A stretch of DNA of 7,284 nucleotides from Pseudomonadota bacterium (GCA_005776735.1 SXOM01000193.1:1-7284); one strand, 5' to 3'. Counted from the first letter of the stretch, positions 1-6,579 are shown. Numbers and translations: made by a program. Notes: generated by a model not told the origin, from the sequence alone.

Positions 1-2250
1 GGCGACGCCGCCGCGGCCGAGGCCAAGCTCAAGGGCGCGGTCGAGGCGGCGCGCACCGCCGGCGATCCCGCACTCGCGGCCACCGCCGCGAACAACCTGG
101 GCCTGGTGCGGATGGCGCTCGGGCGTCCCGACGACGCGGGCAAAGCCTTCGAGGCCGCGCGCGGCCTCTTCGCCACCCTGGGCGACGCCCACGGGGTCGG
201 CGACGCGTTGACCAACGCGGGCCTCGCCCACCGGCGCGCCGGTCGCCTGCGCGAGGCCCGGACCGCCCTGGAGGACGCGATCTCTCGGTTCGACGCGGCG
301 GGCGAGCGACTCGGCGCGGTCGACGCCCGCAACGACCTCGGCATCGTGCTGCAGGCGCTCGGCCTCGACGACGCCGCCGCCCCGCTCTACGAGCGCGCCC
401 TGGCCGACGCCGCCGACGTCCGCCGCAAGGCCGCGCTCACCGCGAACCTGGCCACCGTCGCGCACCGCAAGGGCGACCTCGCACGCGCCAAGGAGCTCTA
501 CGGCAAGGCCGAGGCGGCGCTCCAGGCGGCCGGCCGGGCCGACGAGGCCGTGGCCATCGCCCTGCAACGGGCGCTCCTGGGTGCCCCCGACCCCGCCGAG
601 TACCGGAAGTTGTACGACCGCGCGAAGGACCCCCGAGTCCGCGCGACGGCGGCCCTGAACCTCGCGGGCCTCACCTGGCGGGAAGCACCGGCCGACGCCG
701 CGAAGTTGGCCGCCGAAGCGCGCGGCCTCGGCGGTGCGGCGGTGGGGTGGCGCTGCGACTACCTCGAGGGGCGGCTCGCGCTCCAGGGCGGGAAGCGCGA
801 CGCCGGCGTCGGCCTCCTGAAGAAGGCGGTCGATGCCCTGGAAGCGACACGCCGGACGCTCTCCGACGCCGAAGCGGCGGCGTTTCGCGGCGAGTACGCC
901 AAGGTGTACGAGGCGCTGGTCGACGCGAGCCTCAGCGGCGGCGACACGCGCGGCGCCGCCGTCGCCGCCGAGCGGATGGCGCTGGCCGACCACGAAGCGC
1001 CGCCGGTGCCCGCCGACGCGGTCTCCGGCGAGCTGCGTGCGCTCGCCGACCGCCAGTCGTGGCTCGAACGCCAGCTCGCGACCGCGCCGCCCGAGCAGGC
1101 CGACCTGCTCCGCTCACAGCTCGGCGAGGTGCAGGCCGAGTTCGCGGCGCGCGTGGACCAACTGCGCGCCTCCTACCCGCACTTCGCCGAGCTCGTGCGC
1201 ACCGACCCCGAAGACCTCGAGGCGGTGCGGCGCGACCTCGACGAGGGCGTGGTCGTGGTGCAGCCGGTCGCCCTCCCGGACAAGCTCGTCCTCCTGGTCT
1301 ACCGCCGCGAGCGCATCACCGCGCGCGAAGTGCCCGTCACCGCCGAGGTCCTCGGCAAGCAGGTGGCCCTGGTGTGCAAGAGCCTGCGCGCCGCCGACAC
1401 CTGGGACCCGGAGTGGACGGCCAAGCAGTGCGACGCCCTCGGCGCGTGGCTCTACACCCCGGTCGCCGACGAGCTGGCGACGGCGAAGTTCGTGGTCATC
1501 AGCGCGACCGGCGTGTTCCGGCAGCTCCCGTTTTCGCTCCTGCGTCACGATGGAAAGTGGCTCGCGGAGCGCGTCGCGGTCGCCAACGTCACGCACGTGG
1601 GTTCGCTCCGGCAACGCGGGAAGCCGTTCAAGGTCGACGGTCGCGGGCTCTTGCTGGTGGGCAACCCCGACGGCACGTTGCCCGGCGCCGAGGCCGAAGT
1701 GCAGGCCATCGCCCGCACGTACAAGGCCGCCAAGGTGCTCGTCGGTCCCGAAGGCAAGCGCGAGGCCGTACTCGAGGCGTGTACCGGCAAGTCGGTGGTG
1801 CACCTCGCGACCCACGGGCTGCTCGACGCCTCGTTCCCGGAGAAGAGCCTCATCGTCCTCACCGGCTTCCCCGACCCGGTCGGGCGCCTCGCCTATCGGG
1901 AGATTCCCACCCTCGGCCCTTGGTTGGACCAGACCCGGATGGTCCTGTTGTCCGCCTGCGAGTCGGCCCTGCCCGGCGACGTGGTGGCTGGGAACGGCAA
2001 GCCCCCGATGGCCGTGAGCGGCCTCGCCGGCCAATTCCGCCGCGCCGGCGTGGAGACCCTGGTGGCGTCGTTGTGGAGCGTCTCCGACGACGCGACGATG
2101 GGCCTGATGACGACGTTGTACGCGCGCTTGTCGGCGGGGGACGACGTCGCCACCGCGCTGGCGACCGCGCAGCGCAAGCTGCTCGCTGATTCGGCGTTGG
2201 CCCATCCCTTCTTCTGGGCCCCCTTCATCGTGGTGGGCGATTGGCGCTGA
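1..2250 (+). CDS. TPR-CHAT domain protein (caspase-like peptidase), 5'-truncated by window edge
   Basis: The reading frame is open from base 1, so the true start lies upstream. The first in-frame ATG (106) falls inside a TPR helix (AANNLGLVRMALGRPDDA) and should not be taken as the start. Numbering codons from base 1, about 1-180 form at least four tetratricopeptide repeats (near 29-62, 69-102, 109-142 and 147-180), followed by more degenerate helices to about 330. A Glu/Gln-rich, probably coiled segment lies at about 340-395. The CHAT domain fills the rest up to the stop at 2248. It shows the expected catalytic dyad: His in HLATHG (codon 1813-1815) and Cys in LLSACESA (codon 1957-1959). It ends with the family-typical tail PFFWAPFIVVGDW. 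CHAT proteins are caspase/separase-like cysteine peptidases, and TPRs usually supply partner binding. No signal peptide is visible, but the N-terminus is missing; I infer cytosolic action. The stop overlaps the next gene by 10 bp, so the two are probably translated together. The substrate is unknown. Confidence 0.93.
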   Translation, partial: GDAAAAEAKLKGAVEAARTAGDPALAATAANNLGLVRMALGRPDDAGKAFEAARGLFATLGDAHGVGDALTNAGLAHRRAGRLREARTALEDAISRFDAAGERLGAVDARNDLGIVLQALGLDDAAAPLYERALADAADVRRKAALTANLATVAHRKGDLARAKELYGKAEAALQAAGRADEAVAIALQRALLGAPDPAEYRKLYDRAKDPRVRATAALNLAGLTWREAPADAAKLAAEARGLGGAAVGWRCDYLEGRLALQGGKRDAGVGLLKKAVDALEATRRTLSDAEAAAFRGEYAKVYEALVDASLSGGDTRGAAVAAERMALADHEAPPVPADAVSGELRALADRQSWLERQLATAPPEQADLLRSQLGEVQAEFAARVDQLRASYPHFAELVRTDPEDLEAVRRDLDEGVVVVQPVALPDKLVLLVYRRERITAREVPVTAEVLGKQVALVCKSLRAADTWDPEWTAKQCDALGAWLYTPVADELATAKFVVISATGVFRQLPFSLLRHDGKWLAERVAVANVTHVGSLRQRGKPFKVDGRGLLLVGNPDGTLPGAEAEVQAIARTYKAAKVLVGPEGKREAVLEACTGKSVVHLATHGLLDASFPEKSLIVLTGFPDPVGRLAYREIPTLGPWLDQTRMVLLSACESALPGDVVAGNGKPPMAVSGLAGQFRRAGVETLVASLWSVSDDATMGLMTTLYARLSAGDDVATALATAQRKLLADSALAHPFFWAPFIVVGDWR

Positions 2251-2609
2251 CCCTGGGGGTCGCGGTGCTCAGCGCCGTGGTGCTGCTGCTCCTCGGCGGG
2301 GTGCTGACGCTGCGTCGGGAGGTACGAAAGCTCCACACGCGCGTATGGCGCCTCGAACGTGGGGAGCGCGCGGCCCCCGTCGACTTCGTGTACGCCGCGC
2401 CGGACGACCGCCCGCGCCCGCCCGAGCGCACGTTGGAGCCGATCGCGCGGGCAGAGCTGGAGGCGCAGATCCAGGGACGACTCCGCGCAGGACGCAAGAT
2501 CGAAGCGGTGAAGTTGTGGCGGGCGGCCACCGGGGACGGCCTCGAGGCCAGCGTGGCGGCCGTCGAGCGCATCGGAAAGGGCGAGGGCGGGGGCCCGCGA
2601 CCGGCCTGA
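2241..2609 (+). CDS. Small bitopic membrane protein with L7/L12 C-terminal-like motif
   Basis: A 122-residue protein starting at TTG 2241, 10 bp inside the end of the CHAT gene, with only a weak G-rich ribosome site (2232-2237). Residues 2-24 are one strongly hydrophobic helix (LSAVVLLLLGGVLTL). It is followed by a basic, heptad-like stretch (RREVRKLHTRVWRLER, 25-40), so by the positive-inside rule the C-terminus should be cytoplasmic. Residues 44-66 are a Pro/charged linker. Residues about 78-112 contain GRKIEAVKLWRAATGDGLEA then VAAVERI, which resembles the start of the ribosomal bL12 C-terminal domain (KI.AIK..R..TGLGL.EAK..VE). Short membrane-anchored proteins with this motif occur in several bacterial phyla; their function is not established. 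The usual second half of the bL12 domain is missing. The overlap suggests translational coupling to the CHAT gene. Later in-frame GTG codons (for example 2265) would cut into the membrane helix, so TTG is preferred. Existence is fairly sure; function is unknown. Confidence 0.72.
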   Translation: MALTLGVAVLSAVVLLLLGGVLTLRREVRKLHTRVWRLERGERAAPVDFVYAAPDDRPRPPERTLEPIARAELEAQIQGRLRAGRKIEAVKLWRAATGDGLEASVAAVERIGKGEGGGPRPA

Positions 2610-2620
2610 TCGCCAGCAGG

Positions 2621-2661
2621 GTCCGGTGGCCCCCGCGCACCGCGTGCGATGCGCACCGGAC
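2621..2661 (+). other. Imperfect GC-rich stem-loop downstream of the small membrane-protein gene
   Basis: Two 8-base arms, GTCCGGTG (2621-2628) and CACCGGAC (2654-2661), are perfect reverse complements. Between them sits an inner 5-bp stem, CGCAC (2636-2640) with GTGCG (2644-2648), closing a 3-base loop. It begins 11 bp after the stop at 2607-2609 and lies upstream of the sigma-factor gene. There is no T-run after it, so a classical intrinsic terminator is not shown. It could instead attenuate or stabilise the transcript, or arise by chance in GC-rich DNA. Confidence 0.3.
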
Positions 2662-2741
2662 TCCGCCGCGCTCGCGGCCGGTCGCGGCGCATCGCCCAGA
2701 AATCGCGCGGGCTTGCGATCGATCCGGGCCTGAGGCAGCAT

Positions 2742-2746
2742 GAGGG
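2742..2746 (+). promoter_or_regulatory. Ribosome binding site for the ECF sigma factor
   Basis: GAGGG lies 4 bases before GTG 2751 and 10 bases before GTG 2757. It supports starting the sigma factor here rather than at the upstream ATG 2649. That upstream ATG would add 34 Arg-rich residues unlike any sigma domain and would start inside the intergenic stem-loop. Confidence 0.5.
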
Positions 2747-2750
2747 TGTC

Positions 2751-3320
2751 GTGCGTGTGACCCCCGAGCTCCGGCAGCGGACCGAGGCCGCCCTTCGCGG
2801 GGAGGCCGGCTCGCTCGATCGCCTCGTCGAGGCGTGGTTGCCCGTCGTCTTGTCGTGGTGCACGCGGCTCGGCGGCCCGCGGGTCGACGCCGAGGAGGCC
2901 GCGCACGACGTGTTGATGGTCGTCGCCCGGCGCCTCGACGCGGTCTACGACGCGGACCGGTTCCCGGCGTGGTTGTTCGGCGTCACGCGTCGTACCCTCG
3001 GCCGCCACCGCCGGCGCGCGTTCATGGCGCGTTGGGTGCCCGGCCTGGAGATCGACGCGCGCGACCCGAGCTCGGGCCCCGCCCGGTTGTACGCCGTCTC
3101 CGAGCAGACGCGGCGGGTGCAGGAGCTGCTCGAGCGGATCTCCGAAGAGGACCGCGAGGTGCTCGTGCTCGCGCTGCTGGAAGACCGTCCGGACACCGAA
3201 GTGGCCGAGATCCTGGACATCCCCGTCGGAACGATGAAGAGTCGGCTCCGCCGCGCCCGCGAACGTTTCCTGCGGCTTGCTCGCGCCACCGATCTGCACC
3301 CCATGGAGGAGGAGCGATGA
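2751..3320 (+). CDS. ECF-family RNA polymerase sigma factor
   Basis: A 189-residue sigma-70 family protein of the usual ECF length, with regions 2 and 4 only. Region 2 (about residues 22-90) includes DAEEAAHDVLMVVARRL and FPAWLFGVTRRTLGRHRRR, which correspond to core-polymerase and -10 recognition segments. Region 4 (about 125-180) has ISEEDREVLVLALLED followed by a helix-turn-helix (DTEVAEILDIPVGTMKSRLRRARERF region, 148-173) for -35 recognition. GTG 2751 is chosen for its nearby GAGGG; GTG 2757 is the alternative. The stop TGA overlaps the ATG of the FecR-like gene (ATGA, 3317-3320), the common arrangement for a sigma factor and its cognate anti-sigma factor. ECF factors usually autoregulate, but I found no convincing GGAAC/GTC-type promoter in the 141 bp upstream. 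The target regulon cannot be deduced, though the downstream lipoprotein gene is a candidate. Confidence 0.93.
   Translation: MRVTPELRQRTEAALRGEAGSLDRLVEAWLPVVLSWCTRLGGPRVDAEEAAHDVLMVVARRLDAVYDADRFPAWLFGVTRRTLGRHRRRAFMARWVPGLEIDARDPSSGPARLYAVSEQTRRVQELLERISEEDREVLVLALLEDRPDTEVAEILDIPVGTMKSRLRRARERFLRLARATDLHPMEEER
3305..3314 (+). promoter_or_regulatory. Strong ribosome binding site for the FecR-like gene
   Basis: GGAGGAGGAG inside the last codons of the sigma gene gives an excellent Shine-Dalgarno match at the right distance from ATG 3317. It fixes that start and supports coupled, well-expressed anti-sigma synthesis. Confidence 0.7.
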
Positions 3321-4228
3321 ACGACGATCTCTCCACCCTCGACGACGACGCGCGCGCGCTCCTCGAAGCGCTGCCCGCGCCGCTGCCGGGCGCCGAGGCG
3401 CGGATCCAGCACAAGCTGGCGCGCAGCCTGGAGCGGGAACGGCGCCCGAGCCGGGCGGTGTGGGCGTACGCCGTCGCGGGCGCCAGCACGTTTGCCGCCG
3501 CCGCCGCCGTGCTGTTGACGATGTGGTGGCCGAGCGCACCCCCGACGCAAGGCGTCGGCGCGCTCGCGAGCGAAGAGGCCTGGGCCGCACGCCAGTTCGA
3601 GGGGGTTTCGCTCTCCTACCGCGGTGTCGGCGACGTGGAAGGTGCGCGCAAGGCCCCCCGGATCGAGTGGCAACGCGGCGTGCTCAACGTCGAGGTCACG
3701 CCCGACCGCGGGCTCGACGTCCAGGTGCAGACGCGCGAGGCCGAGGTCCGCGTGGTCGGCACCGGCTTCACCGTCACGCGCGACGCCCTCGGCACCCGCG
3801 TCGAGGTGCGGCACGGCGTGGTCGAGACGCGGTGCGTCGGCGGCGAGGTCCAACGCCTGGAGCAGGGCGACGTCGTCACCTGCGCGCCCGAGTCCGCGGC
3901 GGGCCTGCTCGGCCGCGCCCAGGCGCTCCGCAGCGGTGGCGCTCCCGGCGACGAAGTGCTGAGCGCGATCGCCGCCGGGCGGGCGCGCGCCGGGTCGGGC
4001 GCCGTGGCCGACGAGCTCGATGCGCTGCGGGTGCAGGTGCTCGCCGACCAGGGGCGTCCGGTCGAAGCGCTCGCTGCCGCGCGGGCCGCGCTCGAGGGCG
4101 GCGCCACGTCGCGCCGCGCCGAGCTGATTGCCCTCTCGGCCACGCTGGCCCGCCCGTTGGGCGGCTGTGCGATGGCGGCGCCATGGCTGGTCACGCTTGG
4201 CGACGAAGCCGAAGCGGTCTGCAACTAA
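3317..4228 (+). CDS. FecR-domain transmembrane anti-sigma factor
   Basis: A 303-residue protein whose ATG overlaps the sigma-factor stop. Residues 1-46 are a short acidic-then-basic cytoplasmic part (with RIQHKLARSLERERR), the likely sigma-binding region; the zinc-type HxxxCxxC motif is absent. Residues 47-71 form one transmembrane helix ending TMWW. Residues about 116-190 match the FecR domain: GVLNVEVTPDRGLDVQV, then AEVRVVGTGFTVT, then VEVRHGVVETR and LEQGDVV. The remainder (about 195-303) is Ala-rich helical and TPR-like (ELDALRVQVLADQGRPVEALAAARAAL). Four cysteines lie in the periplasmic part (173, 189, 284, 302), which would allow disulfides. FecR proteins sense envelope signals and control a paired ECF sigma factor, classically via a TonB receptor. 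No such receptor is visible here, so this looks like the FecR-like type common in Myxococcota. It is probably co-transcribed with the sigma gene upstream and the lipoprotein gene 26 bp downstream. Confidence 0.85.
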   Translation: MNDDLSTLDDDARALLEALPAPLPGAEARIQHKLARSLERERRPSRAVWAYAVAGASTFAAAAAVLLTMWWPSAPPTQGVGALASEEAWAARQFEGVSLSYRGVGDVEGARKAPRIEWQRGVLNVEVTPDRGLDVQVQTREAEVRVVGTGFTVTRDALGTRVEVRHGVVETRCVGGEVQRLEQGDVVTCAPESAAGLLGRAQALRSGGAPGDEVLSAIAAGRARAGSGAVADELDALRVQVLADQGRPVEALAAARAALEGGATSRRAELIALSATLARPLGGCAMAAPWLVTLGDEAEAVCN

Positions 4229-4240
4229 TCTCCCTCAAAC

Positions 4241-4246
4241 CAGGAG
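4241..4246 (+). promoter_or_regulatory. Ribosome binding site for the repeat lipoprotein
   Basis: CAGGAG in the 26-bp gap ends 8 bases before ATG 4255. It fixes the start directly before the signal peptide. The same frame is open back through the sigma and anti-sigma genes, so the start cannot be set by frame length alone. Confidence 0.7.
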
Positions 4247-4254
4247 TCTCCCGA

Positions 4255-6579
4255 ATGCGCACGCTCTCCGTGCTCGTGTGGCTGTGCCTCGTCGGTTGCG
4301 ACGACGCATCGATCATCATCGACGACACCGACGGCGCCAAGGACGACACGGGGGACACCGACACCGGCTCGGTGGTGTCCGGCGCCATCCAGGTGTCGCC
4401 GCCGTCGATCGACCTCGGGGTGGTCTTCGTGGGCGCCACCCGCAGCGAAGCGCTGGAGGTGACCAACGTCGGCGACGGTGAAGTCGAGGTGACCTTGTCG
4501 GTGGTGGGGGGCTGGGCGACCGCCTACACCCTCGACGCGTACACCTCGGCCCCCGCTCCGGGCACCACGGCGACCCACCGGCTCGGCTTCACGCCGACCA
4601 CGTGGGGCGACCACTCGGTGAGCGTGATGGTCGACGATGCGATCAGCGGCGGCCACGTGGAGGTGGCGGTGCTGGCCCGGGTGCAGATCGACGCCGACGG
4701 CGACGGCTACGGCGACGTCGAGACCGGCGGCGACGACTGCGACGACACCGAGGCGACCGTGAACCCGGGCGCGACGGAGACCTGGTACGACGGCGTCGAC
4801 GCCGACTGCGCCGGCGACGACGACTACGACCAGGACGCCGACGGCCACCAGGCGGCCGAGTACGGCGGCGACGACTGCAACGACACCGACGTCACCGTGC
4901 ACCCCGACGCGGTCGACACCTGGTACGACGGGGTCGACTCCGACTGCGCCGGCAACGACGACTACGACCAGGACGCCGACGGGCACCGGTCGGTCGACCA
5001 CGGCGGCGACGACTGCAACGACACCGACGCCACCGTGCACCCCGGCGCCACCGAGACCTGGTACGACGGGGTCGACTCCGACTGCGCGGGCGACAGTGAC
5101 TACGACCAGGACGCCGACGGCGTCGACTACCCGACCGACTGCAACGACACCGACCCGTCGACGACCGGCCCGACCACCGAGACCCTCAACGGCAACGACG
5201 ACGACTGCGACGGCCTCGTCGACGACGTGGCCGTGGGCGACGTCGCCAGCGGCGTGCTGTACGGCACCACGGCCTCGATGGCGCTGGGCGATCACGGCCT
5301 CATCTCGATGGGCGGAGACGTCACCGGCGACGGCGACCCGGACCTGATCGTCGGCGCCCCCGTGAGCACCACCGGCTACCTGTGGGTGGTGGACGGCGCG
5401 GCGGCGGCGGCGGCAGCAGGCGTCGTGAGCAACTACGACACCGCGGCGTTCACCGGCCAGTATTCGAGCGGGTACTACTACATGGTCGGCTGGGTGAACG
5501 GCCCGATGGGCGACGTGGACGGCGACGGCACCGAGGACCTCCTGATGGGCGGAAACCTCAACGGCTATGGTTACTATGCCCGCTCCTACCTGTTCTATGG
5601 CGGCTCGAGCCTGACCGGCAACATCGCCGCCAGCGACTACGACGTGCGCTTCTCGTCGGACAGCGAGTACAACTCGGACGGGCCGCGGATGGCGGCCAGC
5701 GGCGACATGGACGGCGACGGCCAGGCCGACATCGCCATCGGCGCCTACTACGACAGCGCCGGCGGGTGGGGCGGGAGCGACTACTGCGGGAGCGTCTCGG
5801 TCTTCGACGGGGACGGCCTGAGCGACGACACGCTCGAGCTCGACGAAGGCGAGGACAAGATCTACGGCGTCGACGACTACGACTACCTCGGGTACTCGCT
5901 GGTCATGGGGGACGTCACCGGCGACGGGTACGACGACGTCGTGGCCTCCGCGGACGGCAACGACGACGCCGCGTCCAACGCGGGCGCGGTGTACGTCCTG
6001 CCCGGCAACAGCTCCCTGGAGTGGGACACCTACGCCGACGACGCGGCGGAGATCGAGATCCGCGGCGATGCGGCCAACGCGTACCTGGGCGGCGACACGC
6101 TGGCCCACCCCGGAGACATCGACGGCAGCGGGCAGCTCGACCTCGGGCTCACGTCGGAGGCCGCCGGCGAGGTGTGGCTGTTCCGGAATCCGGGCGCAGG
6201 CGTGATGGACGTCGGCGACGCCGACCACACGTTCACCGGCACCGCGGGCGACGCGGGGTCGATGCTGGTCATCGACTCCGACCTCGACGGCGACGGCGCC
6301 GACGACATCGTCATCGGCGTGGACAGCGACGACACCGCCGGCACCGACCAGGGCCTGGTGCACGTGCTCTCGTGGTCGTCGTCCTGGGGGGCTTCGCTCA
6401 CCAGCGCCGACGCCCGCGCCACCCTCTACGGCGGCGAAGCGGGCGGCCTCTTCGGCTCCGGCGGCGCCGGCGGTGCCGACCTCGACGGCGACGGTCGCGA
6501 GGACGTCGCGGTCGGAGAGCGCGCCTCCGACGGCGGAGGCGTCGACGCCGGAGCGGTCTGGGTGATCCCCGGGTGGTAG
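4255..6579 (+). CDS. Secreted lipoprotein: ASH-like domain, four MopE-type repeats, seven FG-GAP repeats
   Basis: A 774-residue, extremely Asp/Gly-rich protein. Residues 1-15 are a short lipoprotein signal (MRTLSVLVWLCLVGC; lipobox LVGC, Cys15), followed by an acidic linker. Residues about 44-142 match the ASH/HYDIN or choice-of-anchor D immunoglobulin-like fold (VSPPSIDLGVVFVGATRSEA, then LEVTNVGDGEVEV). Residues 146-324 are four copies of the putative metal-binding motif of the MopE type (DxDxDG, CNDTDATVHPGATE, WYDGVDSDC). Residues about 350-774 hold seven FG-GAP/VCBS calcium loops (GDVTGDGDPD 354, GDVDGDGTED 419, GDMDGDGQAD 483, GDVTGDGYDD 552, GDIDGSGQLD 620, SDLDGDGADD 675, ADLDGDGRED 741). 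Seven is the number expected for an integrin-alpha-like beta-propeller. There is no C-terminal sorting tag. It is probably a calcium-binding surface or outer-membrane protein for adhesion or metal binding. Seven alanines (5398-5418) mark a low-complexity loop. Likely in the sigma/anti-sigma operon. Exact role unknown. Confidence 0.9.
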   Translation: MRTLSVLVWLCLVGCDDASIIIDDTDGAKDDTGDTDTGSVVSGAIQVSPPSIDLGVVFVGATRSEALEVTNVGDGEVEVTLSVVGGWATAYTLDAYTSAPAPGTTATHRLGFTPTTWGDHSVSVMVDDAISGGHVEVAVLARVQIDADGDGYGDVETGGDDCDDTEATVNPGATETWYDGVDADCAGDDDYDQDADGHQAAEYGGDDCNDTDVTVHPDAVDTWYDGVDSDCAGNDDYDQDADGHRSVDHGGDDCNDTDATVHPGATETWYDGVDSDCAGDSDYDQDADGVDYPTDCNDTDPSTTGPTTETLNGNDDDCDGLVDDVAVGDVASGVLYGTTASMALGDHGLISMGGDVTGDGDPDLIVGAPVSTTGYLWVVDGAAAAAAAGVVSNYDTAAFTGQYSSGYYYMVGWVNGPMGDVDGDGTEDLLMGGNLNGYGYYARSYLFYGGSSLTGNIAASDYDVRFSSDSEYNSDGPRMAASGDMDGDGQADIAIGAYYDSAGGWGGSDYCGSVSVFDGDGLSDDTLELDEGEDKIYGVDDYDYLGYSLVMGDVTGDGYDDVVASADGNDDAASNAGAVYVLPGNSSLEWDTYADDAAEIEIRGDAANAYLGGDTLAHPGDIDGSGQLDLGLTSEAAGEVWLFRNPGAGVMDVGDADHTFTGTAGDAGSMLVIDSDLDGDGADDIVIGVDSDDTAGTDQGLVHVLSWSSSWGASLTSADARATLYGGEAGGLFGSGGAGGADLDGDGREDVAVGERASDGGGVDAGAVWVIPGW
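4690..5226 (+). repeat. Tandem 138-bp coding repeat (MopE-type metal-binding units)
   Basis: Units start at 4690, 4828, 4966 and 5104, so the first three are exactly 138 bp (46 codons) each; the fourth is degenerate and shorter (about 123 bp). By hand alignment, units 2 and 3 match at about 121 of 138 bases, and their central blocks are identical over long stretches. Each unit carries two cysteines and clusters of Asp. The repeats stay in frame inside the lipoprotein gene, so this is domain duplication, not a CRISPR or mobile repeat. Confidence 0.9.

Noticed and set aside
1114..2205. 363-codon open frame on the minus strand opposite the CHAT domain
   Set aside because: The plus strand encodes a clear CHAT domain with conserved motifs; the reverse frame shows low-complexity His/Arg/Gly sequence typical of GC-rich shadows.
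1..2250. Part of a type III-E CRISPR locus because of TPR-CHAT
   Set aside because: No cas gene or repeat array is visible in the window, and TPR-CHAT proteins are common outside CRISPR. Only the mechanistic parallel is kept as a hypothesis.
2241..2609. Small membrane protein as a bacterial gasdermin, the known partner of some proteases in defence loci
   Set aside because: At 122 residues with one N-terminal membrane helix and an L7/L12-like end, it lacks the size and beta-rich fold of a gasdermin.
2649..2750. N-terminal extension of the sigma factor from ATG 2649
   Set aside because: The extra 34 residues are Arg-rich and lack sigma-domain features, and the ATG lies inside the stem-loop. 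GTG 2751 has GAGGG upstream.
1893..3590. 565-codon minus-strand open frame crossing several genes
   Set aside because: It spans three recognised plus-strand genes and an intergenic region, with Arg/Pro-rich sequence and no recognisable domain.
3277..4254. Upstream part of a long open frame running into the lipoprotein, suggesting an 1100-residue protein
   Set aside because: This part is Arg-rich out-of-frame translation of the sigma and FecR genes. A lipoprotein signal with a ribosome site starts at 4255.
4690..5226. Regular repeats as a CRISPR array
   Set aside because: The units are 138 bp, contiguous, in frame and encode Asp/Cys motifs; there are no spacers.
4225..6363. 712-codon open frame on the minus strand, Val/Ala/Gly-rich
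   Set aside because: It is the antisense of the Asp-rich GAC/GGC repeats; its composition is a mirror of them and no domain or start context is seen.
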